From an uncultured Oscillospiraceae bacterium (GTDB lineage Bacteria > Bacillota > Clostridia > Oscillospirales > Oscillospiraceae), in assembly GCA_934660965.1 (NCBI GenBank), contig CAKUIM010000018.1:1-46931 (forward strand): DNA of 46,931 bases, written 5' to 3'. Position 1 is the first letter of the stretch. The number at the start of each line of letters is the position of its first letter. Positions 32,851-41,842 of the stretch are shown piece after piece. A program made the translations under genes and the position numbers. Under the pieces are notes generated by a model that searched no databases, had not been told where the DNA came from, and saw nothing but the letters and a program-made list of their open reading frames with translations.

Positions 32851-32889
32851 AAAAAGCGCCCCCTCCTGTGGATGCAGGCGGGGGCGCTT
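32851..32889 (-). terminator. Terminator of the rpmH-to-jag operon
   Basis: On the minus strand a 10-bp perfect stem (32889-32880 with 32863-32854), strengthened by CCTG/CAGG in the loop, then five T. It lies just past the jag stop. Confidence 0.85.
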
Positions 32890-32895
32890 CTCATG

Positions 32896-33681
32896 TCACT
32901 TCTTGCTGGGGTCGTAGGCTACAACGGTGCGGCGGTTGGGCTCGGTGCCGGTGGAGTAGGTGGTAACGCCGGGATAATCCTGCAGGGTGGCGTGGATCAC
33001 GTGGCGCTCGTAGGCGTTCATGGCCTCCAGCGTCATGTTCTTGCGGTACTTGACCACCTTGCCGGCCACCTTCACGGCCAGGCGCTCCAGGGCTTCCTCC
33101 CGGCGGGCGCGGTAGCCCTCGGCGTCCACATGGACCCGGACGCGGTGGCTGCGGCCCCGGTTGACGGCATAGCCGGTGAGCTGCTGGATGGCATCCAGCG
33201 TCTCCCCCCGGCGGCCGATGAGGGCGCCCATGTCCTCGCCCTCCAGCACCACCTGATAGGTGTCGCCCTCCCGGGTGACCACCGGGGTGGCCTCCACGCC
33301 CATCTGGGCAAACAGGCCGGTCTGGAAGCGGATGATGGCTGCGGCGGCGTCATCGTCGGCGCTCACTGCGGCGGCCTTGGGGGCGGCAGGGGCCTTGGGG
33401 GCCTCAGAGCGGGGCGCGGCGGCGGGGCGCGCGGGCTTTTCGGGCGCGGGCTTCTCCTCCGCCTTGGGCTGGGGAGCGGGCGCGGGGGCAGGGGCGGGCT
33501 CATCCGGCGCCTCATAGGTCAGCTTCACCCGGGCGGGGACAGAGCCGATGCCGAGAAAGCCGGTCTTGCCCCGCTCCAGAATTTCAACAGAAACGTCGTC
33601 CCGGTCCAGACCGAGCTGCTGGAGTCCCTTGGCCAGAGCCTCGTCCTCGGTTTTGCCGGTGACCTCAATAAATTTTTGCAC
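32896..33681 (-). CDS. jag: RNA-binding protein Jag/KhpB
   Basis: 261 residues from a GTG at 33681, set by AAGGAG upstream. Jag_N domain about 1-55, an Ala/Pro/Lys linker about 65-120, KH domain with GxxG as IGRRGETL, and a C-terminal R3H domain (ERHVIH). In other Firmicutes KhpB pairs with KhpA and binds many RNAs, affecting division and envelope growth. It follows yidC by 34 bases, the usual order. Confidence 0.94.
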   Translation of the reverse strand: MQKFIEVTGKTEDEALAKGLQQLGLDRDDVSVEILERGKTGFLGIGSVPARVKLTYEAPDEPAPAPAPAPQPKAEEKPAPEKPARPAAAPRSEAPKAPAAPKAAAVSADDDAAAAIIRFQTGLFAQMGVEATPVVTREGDTYQVVLEGEDMGALIGRRGETLDAIQQLTGYAVNRGRSHRVRVHVDAEGYRARREEALERLAVKVAGKVVKYRKNMTLEAMNAYERHVIHATLQDYPGVTTYSTGTEPNRRTVVAYDPSKK

Positions 33682-33715
33682 GAAGATGCACTCCTTGTCT
33701 CCGGTTTGGTTTGGG

Positions 33716-35089
33716 TCAGGCCTGGGAGTCCCGGCGGTCGTCCTCGGCATAGGGGGCCTCATAGTCCCCACTGTCCTGGGCGGCGGTCTCATCCTGGCTG
33801 GGGGCGGACTCCTCCTGGGCAGCCTCGGCGGCCTCTTCGGCCTGGGCAGCCTCGGTGACGGCCTCCAGCTCCTCGGGGATAGGGATGCCGTTCTCCGTGA
33901 GGATCTCCTTCTCCTCCTCGGTCAGGGGCTCAAGCTCCTCTTCCTTCTTCTTGAACTTGGCGTCCGGGTCGTTGTAGGGGGTGATGGGATAGCGGTCGGG
34001 GTCGTAGGCGCGGCCGCGGGCATAGGCGCGGATGCCCTCACGGCTGGCGGACAGGTCGGTGCCCTTCACCTTGGACTGGGGCTGGACCTTCTTGGCCTTG
34101 CCCTTGTTGGCGGCGATGGCGGCGGCCTTCTTCTCGGCGGCGATGCGGCGGCGCTCCTTCTCCGCCTCCTTCTCCTTGCGGGCCATTTCCTCCGCCTCGA
34201 TGCGGGCGGCCTCATAGTCCTTGCGCAGGATCTTGGCGCAGATGAGCTCCTGGATCATCTGCAGCAGGGAGTTGGCGATCCAGTAAATACAAAGGCCGGC
34301 GGGCATGGCAAAGCCGATCCACAGGGAGAGCACCGGGCTCATGATGAGCATGGTGCGGTTGGTGGACGCGGCGGCGGCGTCCTGGTTGGTCTGGGTCATG
34401 GCGTTTGTTTTGTTGACCACGATGGACGACACCAGGGACAGCACGGCGGAGATCACCGGCAGCAGGAACAGCCCGAAGGAGCTCCAGCTCATGCCGCCCT
34501 GCCAGAACTTCCAGGTGGGCACCTGGGAAAGGTCCAGGCCCAGGAAGCTGAAGTTGATGACGAACAGGCCGGTGGCTCCGGCAGCAGCAGTCGCGGTGGC
34601 CAGGTTTTCCTTGTTGATCCAGGAGGCCAGCACCAGCTCGTTATAGCCCTGGCCGGCCACATACTCGGTGCCCTTCTTGGTGGCCCAGCCCAGGGCGCCG
34701 GCCACGCCGGCGATGGCGGTGTCGGTCAGGCGCATCATGTACTTCATGGGCCGGCGGATGATGGCGTAGAGGGGGAACAGGATCAGCATGGGCAGCATGG
34801 TCCAGCCGCAGCCGCTCATGGGGCTGACGTTATTTTTCGCGTAAAACTCCTGCAGCTCCCGGTTGTAGCGCTCCCGGTCGTTGCCGCAGCGCTTCTGAAT
34901 CTCCTTGACCTGGCCGGAGACGAGATTCATCTTGATCATGCTCTTCTTGCCCTTCAGGGAGAAGGGGAAGAGGATGAGCTTGACGACCAGGGCAAATACA
35001 AACAGGGCGATGGCATAGCTGTTGAACACCTCGCAGAACAGCTTGAGCAGCCAGCTGAACGGCGTCATGAGGATTTGCCAAATGTCCAT
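33716..35089 (-). CDS. yidC: Membrane protein insertase YidC (Oxa1 family)
   Basis: 457 residues. Inserts and folds membrane proteins with or without Sec. Transmembrane segments near 20-40, about 95-110, 170-180, 205-225 and 250-275; the first carries FALVVKLILFPFSLKGKKS. The groove residue, Arg in Bacillus and E. coli, appears as Lys here (VVK). There is no lipoprotein signal. After about 285 comes a long charged tail: a basic helical stretch (about 295-345), then an acidic end. Between rnpA-yidD and jag, as expected. Confidence 0.93.
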   Translation of the reverse strand: MDIWQILMTPFSWLLKLFCEVFNSYAIALFVFALVVKLILFPFSLKGKKSMIKMNLVSGQVKEIQKRCGNDRERYNRELQEFYAKNNVSPMSGCGWTMLPMLILFPLYAIIRRPMKYMMRLTDTAIAGVAGALGWATKKGTEYVAGQGYNELVLASWINKENLATATAAAGATGLFVINFSFLGLDLSQVPTWKFWQGGMSWSSFGLFLLPVISAVLSLVSSIVVNKTNAMTQTNQDAAAASTNRTMLIMSPVLSLWIGFAMPAGLCIYWIANSLLQMIQELICAKILRKDYEAARIEAEEMARKEKEAEKERRRIAAEKKAAAIAANKGKAKKVQPQSKVKGTDLSASREGIRAYARGRAYDPDRYPITPYNDPDAKFKKKEEELEPLTEEEKEILTENGIPIPEELEAVTEAAQAEEAAEAAQEESAPSQDETAAQDSGDYEAPYAEDDRRDSQA

Positions 35090-35116
35090 AGAGAACCTCC
35101 TAATTGTGTATTGGAG

Positions 35117-35353
35117 TCACTTTTTGATCCGTTTGGGCGGAACCGGATCATAGATGAAGGTCTGTTCCTTGTGCAGCGGGTGGCACCGCATAATCCGCCA
35201 GAGGGACATCAGCCCCCCCTTGAGCGCCCCATGGACCTCGATGGCCTCCAGGGCATAGGCAGAGCAGGACGGAATGAACCGGCAGCAGGGGGGGCGGGCA
35301 GGGGAGATGTTCTTGCGGTAAAAGCGCACCAGGGCCAGCAGCAGCCGCTTCAT
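35117..35353 (-). CDS. yidD: Membrane protein insertion efficiency factor YidD
   Basis: 78 residues. Small membrane-associated protein that aids YidC. Diagnostic: RFYRKNISPARPPCCRFIPSCS with CRF-x3-CS, SAYALEAIEVHG, and WRIMRCHPLHKE. Its ATG overlaps the rnpA stop by four bases. Confidence 0.95.
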   Translation of the reverse strand: MKRLLLALVRFYRKNISPARPPCCRFIPSCSAYALEAIEVHGALKGGLMSLWRIMRCHPLHKEQTFIYDPVPPKRIKK

Positions 35354-35715
35354 GGCGTCTTCCCGCTCTCGCCGCCCTGCCGGGCATAAAGGCCCAGCTT
35401 TACACAGGCCCGGAGAAAATCCCGCTCCAGCTGATGATAATCATAGCCTGCTGAGCGCACCCGGGCCACCACCACAAGGTCAATGCCGGCGAGAAGCTCC
35501 CCCTCGTGCAGGCGGTAGATCTCCCGCAGGCGCCGGCGCACGCGGTTGCGCACCACGGCGTGGCCCAGCTTTGTGGACACGGTGATGCCCAGGCGGTTTT
35601 TCCCCATGCCGTTGCGCCGGACATAGAGGGCAAGGCTGGGCGTCACCGCGCTCTCTCCCTTGCGGTAGAGACGGCGGAACACGTGATTTTCCTTGATTGC
35701 TACAGTGTTTTTCAC
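35350..35715 (-). CDS. rnpA: Ribonuclease P protein component
   Basis: 121 residues. The protein cofactor of RNase P that helps cut 5' leaders from pre-tRNA. It shows the RNA-binding signature AVVRNRVRRRLREIYRLH at about 53-70 (RNR box) and VFRRLYRKGES at the N-terminus. Follows rpmH by 134 bases, a gap with small GC hairpins and no gene, and overlaps yidD. Confidence 0.95.
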   Translation of the reverse strand: MKNTVAIKENHVFRRLYRKGESAVTPSLALYVRRNGMGKNRLGITVSTKLGHAVVRNRVRRRLREIYRLHEGELLAGIDLVVVARVRSAGYDYHQLERDFLRACVKLGLYARQGGESGKTP

Positions 35716-35849
35716 CTTTTGCGGAAACTCCCTTCATCCGGGGCCGGAAGAAACCATAGCGCCGCCGGGGCAATTCCCCAGAATGCGACATAGGGGCCGG
35801 GGATCAAGTCCCCCGCCCCGGTCTATAGTTTATTCCCTTGCCGCCGCCA

Positions 35850-35984
35850 TCAATAGGTCAGGCGGGCGCGGCCCTTGGCGCGACGGCGAGCCAGGACCTT
35901 GCGGCCGTTGGCGGTAGCCATACGCTTACGGAAGCCATGGACCTTGGAACGATGACGTTTCTTGGGCTGATAGGTACGAACCAT
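35850..35984 (-). CDS. rpmH: Ribosomal protein L34
   Basis: 44 residues, reading MVRTYQPKKRHRSKVHGFRK and ending RRRAKGRARLTY. Very basic, full length and typical of bacterial L34. AGGAGGTG precedes the ATG at 35984. First gene of rpmH-rnpA-yidD-yidC-jag. Confidence 0.97.
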   Translation of the reverse strand: MVRTYQPKKRHRSKVHGFRKRMATANGRKVLARRRAKGRARLTY

Positions 35985-36089
35985 GCGGGACACCTCCTAT
36001 ACTTTTCTGGCGAAGCATCCAAAGACGCCGCCTCCACAACGGCCCAACGGGCCGCGGTCGACAATAAAACGCACAAAGGCGCAGTCTTG

Positions 36090-36119
36090 ATTATAGCCTA
36101 ACCCCCGCTTTTCTGTCAA
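36090..36119 (-). promoter_or_regulatory. Promoter of the rpmH operon
   Basis: Minus strand TTGACA (36119-36114), 18 bases, TATAAT (36095-36090): consensus boxes, in line with high expression. The leader is about 100 bases. Confidence 0.85.
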
Positions 36120-36135
36120 TTCCTTTTTTCGGAAT

Positions 36136-37494
36136 TCACACCTTTTGCTCCTTTTTCCGGGCAAAATGGACGATAAGGCCCACGATGAATCCCACCACCG
36201 CCGGGCAGACCCAGCCAAGGCCCAGCTTTCCAAGGGGCAGGACGCCCCCCACCGCCTCGATCACACCGTCCAGCCGGCAGGCGGCCCGCACCCCCGCGGG
36301 CAGGGCGTACAGCAGGTCGTAGAGGGCGGCCACCAGGGTAAAGCCCAAGGTGCAGGCGTACACCGCCTTGGCCTGCCGGAAAAAGCGGCCGAACAGGGCC
36401 AGCAGGATGAGCACGATGGCCAGGGGATAGAGGAACATCAGCACCGGCACCGAATACTCAATGATGGCGCTCAGGCCCAGATTGGCAAAGAGAAAGGACA
36501 CCAGGCTGAACACCACCGCCCACACCCGGTAGCCCGGCCCCTTGGGGAAGATGGCGGAGAAGGTCTCGGCGCAGCTGGTGATAAGGCCCACCGCTGTTTT
36601 GAGACACGCCACCGTCACCGTCACCGCCAGGATGATAAGGCCCGTCCAGCCGAGATAGTGCCGGGCAATCTGGGCCAGGGCCACGCCGCCGTTCTCGCTG
36701 GCTGGGAGAAAGCCCCGGCTCTGGGTGCCCATGATGGTCACGGCCACATAGATGGCCCCCATCAGGATACAGCTGAAAATGCCGGAGCGCACGGTGCTTG
36801 CCGCCACCGCCCCGGGCTCTTCCACCCCCAAATCCCGGATGACCTGCACCACCACGATGCCGAAGGCAAGGCTTGCCAGGGCGTCCATGGTGTTGTAGCC
36901 GACGAGAAAGCCGGTGAAGAAGGGCTGATTGACATAGCCGCCCAGGGGCTCCACATCCGCAATGCGCGCTCCCGGCCGGGTGAGGGACACGATGAGCAGG
37001 ATGCCCAGAAACACCAGAAAGCAGGGGTTCAGAATCTTACCCACCCAGGTGAGAATCTTGCCCGGGTAGAGAGAAAACCACAGCGCCGCGGCGAAAAAGG
37101 CCAGGGTGAAGAGCAGCAGGTAGAGCCAGCTCAGGTCATTCTCCGGCAGCAGCTGCTCCAGCCCCACGGTGAAGGAGGTGGTGGCGCAGCGGGGAATGGC
37201 AAAAAACGGCCCGATGGTCAGGTATAAAAGGCAGGTAAAGAACATGCCGTAGGGCCGCCCTGCCTTGCTGGAGAGGTCGTAAAGCCCGGCAGCGCGGCTC
37301 AGGCCCAAGGCCGCCACGCCCAGCAGGGGCAGACCCACGCCGGTGATGAGCAGGCCGATGACCGCCTGCCACACATGGCTCCCCGCCTCCTGGCCCAGGG
37401 CCACGGGAAAAATCAGGTTGCCCGCGCCGAAAAACATGCCGAAGAGCATGCTGGCCACAAAGACATACTCCCGCACTGACAGCTTCTTTTTCAT
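36136..37494 (-). CDS. brnQ: Branched-chain amino acid transport carrier BrnQ
   Basis: 452 residues from the ATG at 37494 (GAGGAA upstream). A LIVCS-family Na+ symporter for Leu, Ile and Val with about 12 membrane segments; the N-terminal FVASMLFGMFFGAGNLIFP and GVGLPLLGVAALG are characteristic. No operon partners. It sits between rpmH and dnaA, where Firmicutes normally have only the origin, so it looks like an insertion into a conserved order. Its GC content and codon use look like its neighbours. Confidence 0.92.
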   Translation of the reverse strand: MKKKLSVREYVFVASMLFGMFFGAGNLIFPVALGQEAGSHVWQAVIGLLITGVGLPLLGVAALGLSRAAGLYDLSSKAGRPYGMFFTCLLYLTIGPFFAIPRCATTSFTVGLEQLLPENDLSWLYLLLFTLAFFAAALWFSLYPGKILTWVGKILNPCFLVFLGILLIVSLTRPGARIADVEPLGGYVNQPFFTGFLVGYNTMDALASLAFGIVVVQVIRDLGVEEPGAVAASTVRSGIFSCILMGAIYVAVTIMGTQSRGFLPASENGGVALAQIARHYLGWTGLIILAVTVTVACLKTAVGLITSCAETFSAIFPKGPGYRVWAVVFSLVSFLFANLGLSAIIEYSVPVLMFLYPLAIVLILLALFGRFFRQAKAVYACTLGFTLVAALYDLLYALPAGVRAACRLDGVIEAVGGVLPLGKLGLGWVCPAVVGFIVGLIVHFARKKEQKV

Positions 37495-37638
37495 TCCGGA
37501 TTCCTCAATTCTCTCTTTTTTTCTCTCTCTTGCCTTGCCCGGCCATGCCGGTGCCGGACAAATCTTACTTAGTATAGTCCATCCTGAAATTTGTGTCAAT
37601 AACCGGCGGCCAAATGTCCGTCCCAAACGGCTTTTCAA

Positions 37639-37715
37639 TTCTCCACATTTATATAAAGAATCTCAGGACATTCTCCCTGAAAAGCCTTGTCTCGCAGGCG
37701 TTTTTTTGCTATAAT
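37639..37715 (+). promoter_or_regulatory. dnaA promoter with adjacent DnaA-box-like site
   Basis: TTGTCT (37687-37692), 17 bases, TATAAT (37710-37715) drive dnaA. Upstream is TTCTCCACA (37639-37647), one mismatch from the DnaA box TTATCCACA, followed by an AT-rich TTTATATAAAGA. In the 263-base gap 37495-37757 nothing else is clear. DnaA autoregulation is plausible. Confidence 0.7.
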
Positions 37716-37757
37716 AGAAAGGCTTAATACACTATCTGAAAAGGACGGGGCCAATTC

Positions 37758-39074
37758 ATGAAATCCGCTTCCGATATCTGGGATAAAGTTAAAACTCTGA
37801 TGGAGGCGGATATGACCTCCGTCTCCATTGATACCTGGTTTGGAGACGCCGAGGCCGTTTCCCTGGAGGACACCAGGTTTGTCTTGTGCGTCCCCACGGA
37901 CTTCAAGCGGGACATCATCAACGCCCGCTTTCTGCCGGTGGTACAGAAGGCCCTCCACGAGCTTTTTTCCTTCGACGTAGACGTGCTTCTCCTTCTGCCG
38001 GAAGAGCGGGAGAGCTACCAGAGCGAACAGCACCTCTCTGCCGGGGCAGGGGGAGAGACGGAATATACCTTTGAGCGCTTCGTGGTGGGCTCTACCAACA
38101 AGTTTGCCTTCACCGCCGCCCAGAAGGTGGCCGACGAGCCGGGCCGGGCCTATAACCCGCTGTTTATCTACGGCCAGTCCGGCCTTGGTAAGACCCACCT
38201 GCTCCACGCCATCGCCCACCGGGTGCGCCAGCACCACCCCGGCTACCGTATTTTGTATATCAAAAGCGAGGCCTTTGTAAACGAGCTCATTACCTATCTT
38301 CGCCGGGGCCAGGATATGCAGGAGTTCCGGGACAAGTACCGCAATGTAGACCTCTTTCTCATGGACGACGTGCAGTTCATCGCCGGCAAGGATTCCAGCG
38401 AGGAGGAGCTCTTCCACACCTTCAATACCCTCTACGAGCAGAAAAAACAGATCGTCTTTACCTCCGACCGGCCGCCCCAGGAGATGCTTCGGCTTGAGCA
38501 GCGCCTGCGCACCCGCTTTGAGCAGGGCCTGCCCGCCGACATCCAGCCCCCCGACTACGAGACCCGCATGGCCATTCTGAAGAACAAGTCTCTGGAGCGG
38601 GGCATCTGCCTGCCCGACCCGGTGCTGTCCTATGTGGCGGAGAACATCACCTCCAACGTCCGGCAGATCGAGGGCGTGGTGAACAAGATCATGGCCTTTC
38701 AGGAGCTCATGGGCGAGCAGGTGGACACCGAGACCACCGTCCGGGCCATCCGGGATATTCTCCGGGCCAAGGAGGATTTTCTCCCCTCCGCCGACACCAT
38801 TATCCAGGAGGTGGCCCGCTTCTACGAGCTGGATGCCGACTCCCTCCGGGGCCAGGGCCAGAGCAAGGACATTGCCACCGCCCGGAATGTGGCTATGTAC
38901 ATCATCCGGGAGATGACCCAGCTCTCGCTGGCGGAGATCGGCCAGCTTTTCGGCGGCCGCCACCACACTACGGTCATCAACTCCATCAACCGGGTGGAAA
39001 AAATGATGAAGGAGCAGCCCGAGGTAAACGAGATCATCCGGGACATTATCAACGCCGTCAACTCCGCTTATTAA
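37758..39074 (+). CDS. dnaA: Chromosomal replication initiator DnaA
   Basis: 438 residues. Opens the origin. Domain I about 1-80, a very short linker, AAA+ domain III with Walker A GQSGLGKTHLLHAI near 140-153 and Walker B LFLMDDVQFI near 199-208, then DNA-binding domain IV with the signature DIATARNVAMYIIRE and GGRHHTTVINSI. Domain II is nearly absent, which makes it slightly short. AAGGACGGGG lies before the ATG. It heads the dnaA-to-gyrA series. Confidence 0.97.
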   Translation: MKSASDIWDKVKTLMEADMTSVSIDTWFGDAEAVSLEDTRFVLCVPTDFKRDIINARFLPVVQKALHELFSFDVDVLLLLPEERESYQSEQHLSAGAGGETEYTFERFVVGSTNKFAFTAAQKVADEPGRAYNPLFIYGQSGLGKTHLLHAIAHRVRQHHPGYRILYIKSEAFVNELITYLRRGQDMQEFRDKYRNVDLFLMDDVQFIAGKDSSEEELFHTFNTLYEQKKQIVFTSDRPPQEMLRLEQRLRTRFEQGLPADIQPPDYETRMAILKNKSLERGICLPDPVLSYVAENITSNVRQIEGVVNKIMAFQELMGEQVDTETTVRAIRDILRAKEDFLPSADTIIQEVARFYELDADSLRGQGQSKDIATARNVAMYIIREMTQLSLAEIGQLFGGRHHTTVINSINRVEKMMKEQPEVNEIIRDIINAVNSAY

Positions 39075-39128
39075 GAGCCTGGCCCGCCCCAATTTTCACC
39101 TTCCGCGGGCCGCCTTTTTCACCCCGGA

Positions 39129-39315
39129 ATCTCCACAATTTTGTGGACGGCCATCTGGACGCAATGTGGAAAACCCTTTTCCGCGCCCTTCTCTCCCCAT
39201 CCTGTGGAACCAATGTGGAACTTTCCACCGGTGCAAAACGGCTCCTCTCATGGTATTCCCGCCTTTCCACACCTTCCACAGCCCCTACGAACGACTACTA
39301 AATTTATAAAATCTC
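39129..39315. other. Probable chromosomal origin (oriC) in the dnaA-dnaN gap
   Basis: Seven DnaA-box cores (TCCACA or TGTGGA) occur in about 150 bases: near 39132, 39142, 39165, 39203, 39214, 39266 and 39275. The best 9-mer is TGTGGAAAA at 39165-39173 (one mismatch). An AT-rich stretch TACTAAATTTATAAAAT (39297-39313) follows and could be the unwinding element. dnaA ends in a weak hairpin (39081-39087 with 39105-39111, then T5). The position matches known Firmicutes origins. Confidence 0.7.
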
Positions 39316-39366
39316 CTTCATGCTGCGCTCCGCGAGAGCAGCGCGACCAAGAAAGGATCTGTGACC

Positions 39367-40485
39367 ATGAAATTTTCCTGTGAAAGGGCCCTGCTCCAGT
39401 CCGCCATCGGCACCGCCGGCCGGGCTGTGGCGGCCAAAAGCTCCATCCCCGCCCTGGAGGGCATCCTCATTGAGGCCGGCAGCCACGGCCTGCGCCTGAC
39501 CGGCTACAATCTGGAAACCGGCATCACCACACTGGTGGAGGCCGAGGTGCTGGAGGAGGGCTCCCTTGTCCTCTCCGCCCGGCTCTTCGGTGAGATCATC
39601 CGCCGTCTGCCTGACGACATGGTGTCGGTGCGCACCGAGGGGGACACCGTTTTCATCACCTGCGGCCCCTCCTCCTTCGACATTCTGGGCAGCGACCCCC
39701 GGGAGTTCCCCGAGCTTCCCGAGGCGGGAGACGGCAGCGAGCTGACCATGACCCAGAGCGACCTGAAGGGGATGATCTCCCGGGTGATCTTCGCCGTGTC
39801 CGACAACGAGAGCCGGCCCATCCACACCGGCGCCCTCTTTGAGGTGGAGGAGAACACCCTTACCATGGTGGCGGTGGACGGCTACCGCCTGGCCCTGCGC
39901 CGGGAGGCTATCACCGGCAAAAACGGCGCGGACACCTTCTCCTTCGTGGTGCCCGGCAGCGCCTTGGGCGAGGTGGAGAAGATCTGCGCCGACAGCGACG
40001 AGAGCGTCACCGTCACCGAGGGCGCCCGGCACATCACCTTCCGGGTTGGCTCCACCATGCTGGTGGCCCGGCGGCTGGAGGGGGAATTTCTCAACTACCG
40101 CAACACCATCCCGAAAAACAACGCCGTTTCGGTAAGTGTGGATACCCGTGCCCTCCAGTCCTCCATCGACCGGGCGTCCCTCATTATCAACGACAAGCTC
40201 AAAAGCCCGCTGCGCTGCAAATTTGAGGACGGCAGCCTCTCCATCTCCTCCAAAACGGCCATCGGCTCCGCCTTTGACCGCTGTCCCATCACCGGCGACG
40301 GCGGCGGCCTGGAGATCGGCTTTAATAACCGCTTTCTGATGGACGCCGTCAAGGCCGCCCCGGCGGACACCGTGCGTATGGAGCTCAATACCCCCACCTC
40401 CCCCTGCCTCATCCTGCCCGAGGAGGGCGAGCGGGACAACTTCCTTTATATGGTGCTGCCCGTCAGATTGAAAGCCGAAGGATAA
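39367..40485 (+). CDS. dnaN: DNA polymerase III sliding clamp (beta subunit)
   Basis: 372 residues, normal for the ring clamp. The ATG at 39367 is preferred to a GTG six bases upstream because AAAGGA fits it better. Three clamp domains are seen; MKFSCERALLQSAIGTAGRAV at the start, ILIEAG, SDNESRPIHTGALFEVEENT and the C-terminal YMVLPVRL are typical. Confidence 0.97.
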   Translation: MKFSCERALLQSAIGTAGRAVAAKSSIPALEGILIEAGSHGLRLTGYNLETGITTLVEAEVLEEGSLVLSARLFGEIIRRLPDDMVSVRTEGDTVFITCGPSSFDILGSDPREFPELPEAGDGSELTMTQSDLKGMISRVIFAVSDNESRPIHTGALFEVEENTLTMVAVDGYRLALRREAITGKNGADTFSFVVPGSALGEVEKICADSDESVTVTEGARHITFRVGSTMLVARRLEGEFLNYRNTIPKNNAVSVSVDTRALQSSIDRASLIINDKLKSPLRCKFEDGSLSISSKTAIGSAFDRCPITGDGGGLEIGFNNRFLMDAVKAAPADTVRMELNTPTSPCLILPEEGERDNFLYMVLPVRLKAEG

Positions 40486-40511
40486 AAAACCAGAATTGTG
40501 AGGAACGCTCC

Positions 40512-40727
40512 ATGAAGGAAGAACACGTGAAAATCACAACGGAATTCATCAAGCTCGACTCCCTTTTGAAGTTCGGTCAGGCTGCCGCCACCGGGGGCGA
40601 GGCAAAGCAGCTCATCCAGGACGGCCTTGTCACCGTCAACGGCGAGGTGTGCACCATGCGAGGCAAGAAGCTGCGCCCCGGCGACCGGGCCGAGATCGAC
40701 GGGCAGCTTGCGCTGGTGGTGGAATGA
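40512..40727 (+). CDS. yaaA: S4-domain RNA-binding protein YaaA
   Basis: 71 residues made of one S4 domain (FIKLDSLLKFGQAAATGGEA, LVTVNGEVCTMRGKKLRPGD). Small RNA-binding protein always between dnaN and recF in Firmicutes; its role, perhaps in ribosome assembly, is not settled. GAGGAA precedes the ATG; its last bases overlap recF (ATGA). Confidence 0.93.
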   Translation: MKEEHVKITTEFIKLDSLLKFGQAAATGGEAKQLIQDGLVTVNGEVCTMRGKKLRPGDRAEIDGQLALVVE

Positions 40728-41830
40728 TTATCCGGCGCATCGAGCTGGACTTTTTCCGCAACTTTCTCCATCTGGAGGCATCCTTTTCACCCGGGGTCAA
40801 CATCATCTGCGGGGAGAACGCCCAGGGAAAGACCAATCTTTTGGAGGCCATCGCCTACCTTTCCTCCGCCTCCTCCCACCGGGCCCGGTATGATAAGGAG
40901 CTCATCGCCCTGGGCATCGACCATGCGTTCATCAAGGGCGAGATCGAGGGGGGCGGAAGGGTCAGCACCCTGGAGGCCGCCCTCCACCGGGGCTCCCGGC
41001 GTCAGCTTACCCGCAATGGCGTGCGCCTGAAAACGGCGGGGGAGCTCTCCGGCGTATTCAATACCGTGCTCTTCTGCCCGGAGGACCTGTCCCTCATCCG
41101 GGAGGGGGCCTATTTCCGCCGCCGCTTTCTGGACGACTGCATCTGCCAGCTCCGGCCCCGGTATGCTGCGGCCCTCTCCGAGTATAAAAGGCTCTACGAG
41201 CACAAGACCCGGATCCTGCGGGACAGCGAGGAATACCCCGCTCTGCTGGACACGCTGGACGACTTTTCCCTCCGGATGGCCCAGTGCGGTGCCATTCTCG
41301 TCCACTACCGGGCCCACTTTGTCCGCCGGCTTGCCGCCGCTGCCGCCGCCGTCCACGAGGACTGCTCCGGCGGCCGGGAAAAGCTGGGGCTGCGGTATGA
41401 GACGGTGTCCACCGTCACCGACCCCCAGGCGGGGGAGAAGCAGATCTTCGCCCAGCTCATCGCCCACCAGGAGGCCCACCGCCGGGCGGAGCTCGAGAGC
41501 CGCTCGTGCCTGTCCGGCCCCCACAAGGACGATCTTCTGGTGGAGATCGACGGCAACAGCGCCAAGGCCTTTGCCTCCCAGGGCCAGACGAGGACGGCGG
41601 CGCTGTCCTTGAAAATGGCGTCCCGGGACATTATCTTTCAGGACAGCGGCGAGTGGCCGGTGCTCCTTTTGGATGATGTTTTGAGCGAGCTTGACAGCCG
41701 CCGCCAAGAGTTTGTCCTAAGCCGCATCACCTCCGGCCAGGTGTTCATCACCTGCTGCGAGGAGGAGCGCCTTGCAGAGCTTGGCGGGAACACGCTCTTC
41801 CGCATCCGCGCGGGCAGCCTTGTCTCATAA
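40724..41830 (+). CDS. recF: DNA replication and repair protein RecF
   Basis: 368 residues from the ATG at 40724, inside the yaaA stop; longer upstream frames lack support. ABC-type ATPase that loads RecA at gaps: Walker A GENAQGKTNLLEAIAYLS at about 33-50, signature QGQTRTAALSLKMA, Walker B LLLDDVLSELD. Standard length and position. Confidence 0.96.
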   Translation: MIIRRIELDFFRNFLHLEASFSPGVNIICGENAQGKTNLLEAIAYLSSASSHRARYDKELIALGIDHAFIKGEIEGGGRVSTLEAALHRGSRRQLTRNGVRLKTAGELSGVFNTVLFCPEDLSLIREGAYFRRRFLDDCICQLRPRYAAALSEYKRLYEHKTRILRDSEEYPALLDTLDDFSLRMAQCGAILVHYRAHFVRRLAAAAAAVHEDCSGGREKLGLRYETVSTVTDPQAGEKQIFAQLIAHQEAHRRAELESRSCLSGPHKDDLLVEIDGNSAKAFASQGQTRTAALSLKMASRDIIFQDSGEWPVLLLDDVLSELDSRRQEFVLSRITSGQVFITCCEEERLAELGGNTLFRIRAGSLVS

Positions 41831-41842
41831 GGGGGGGCGGAC

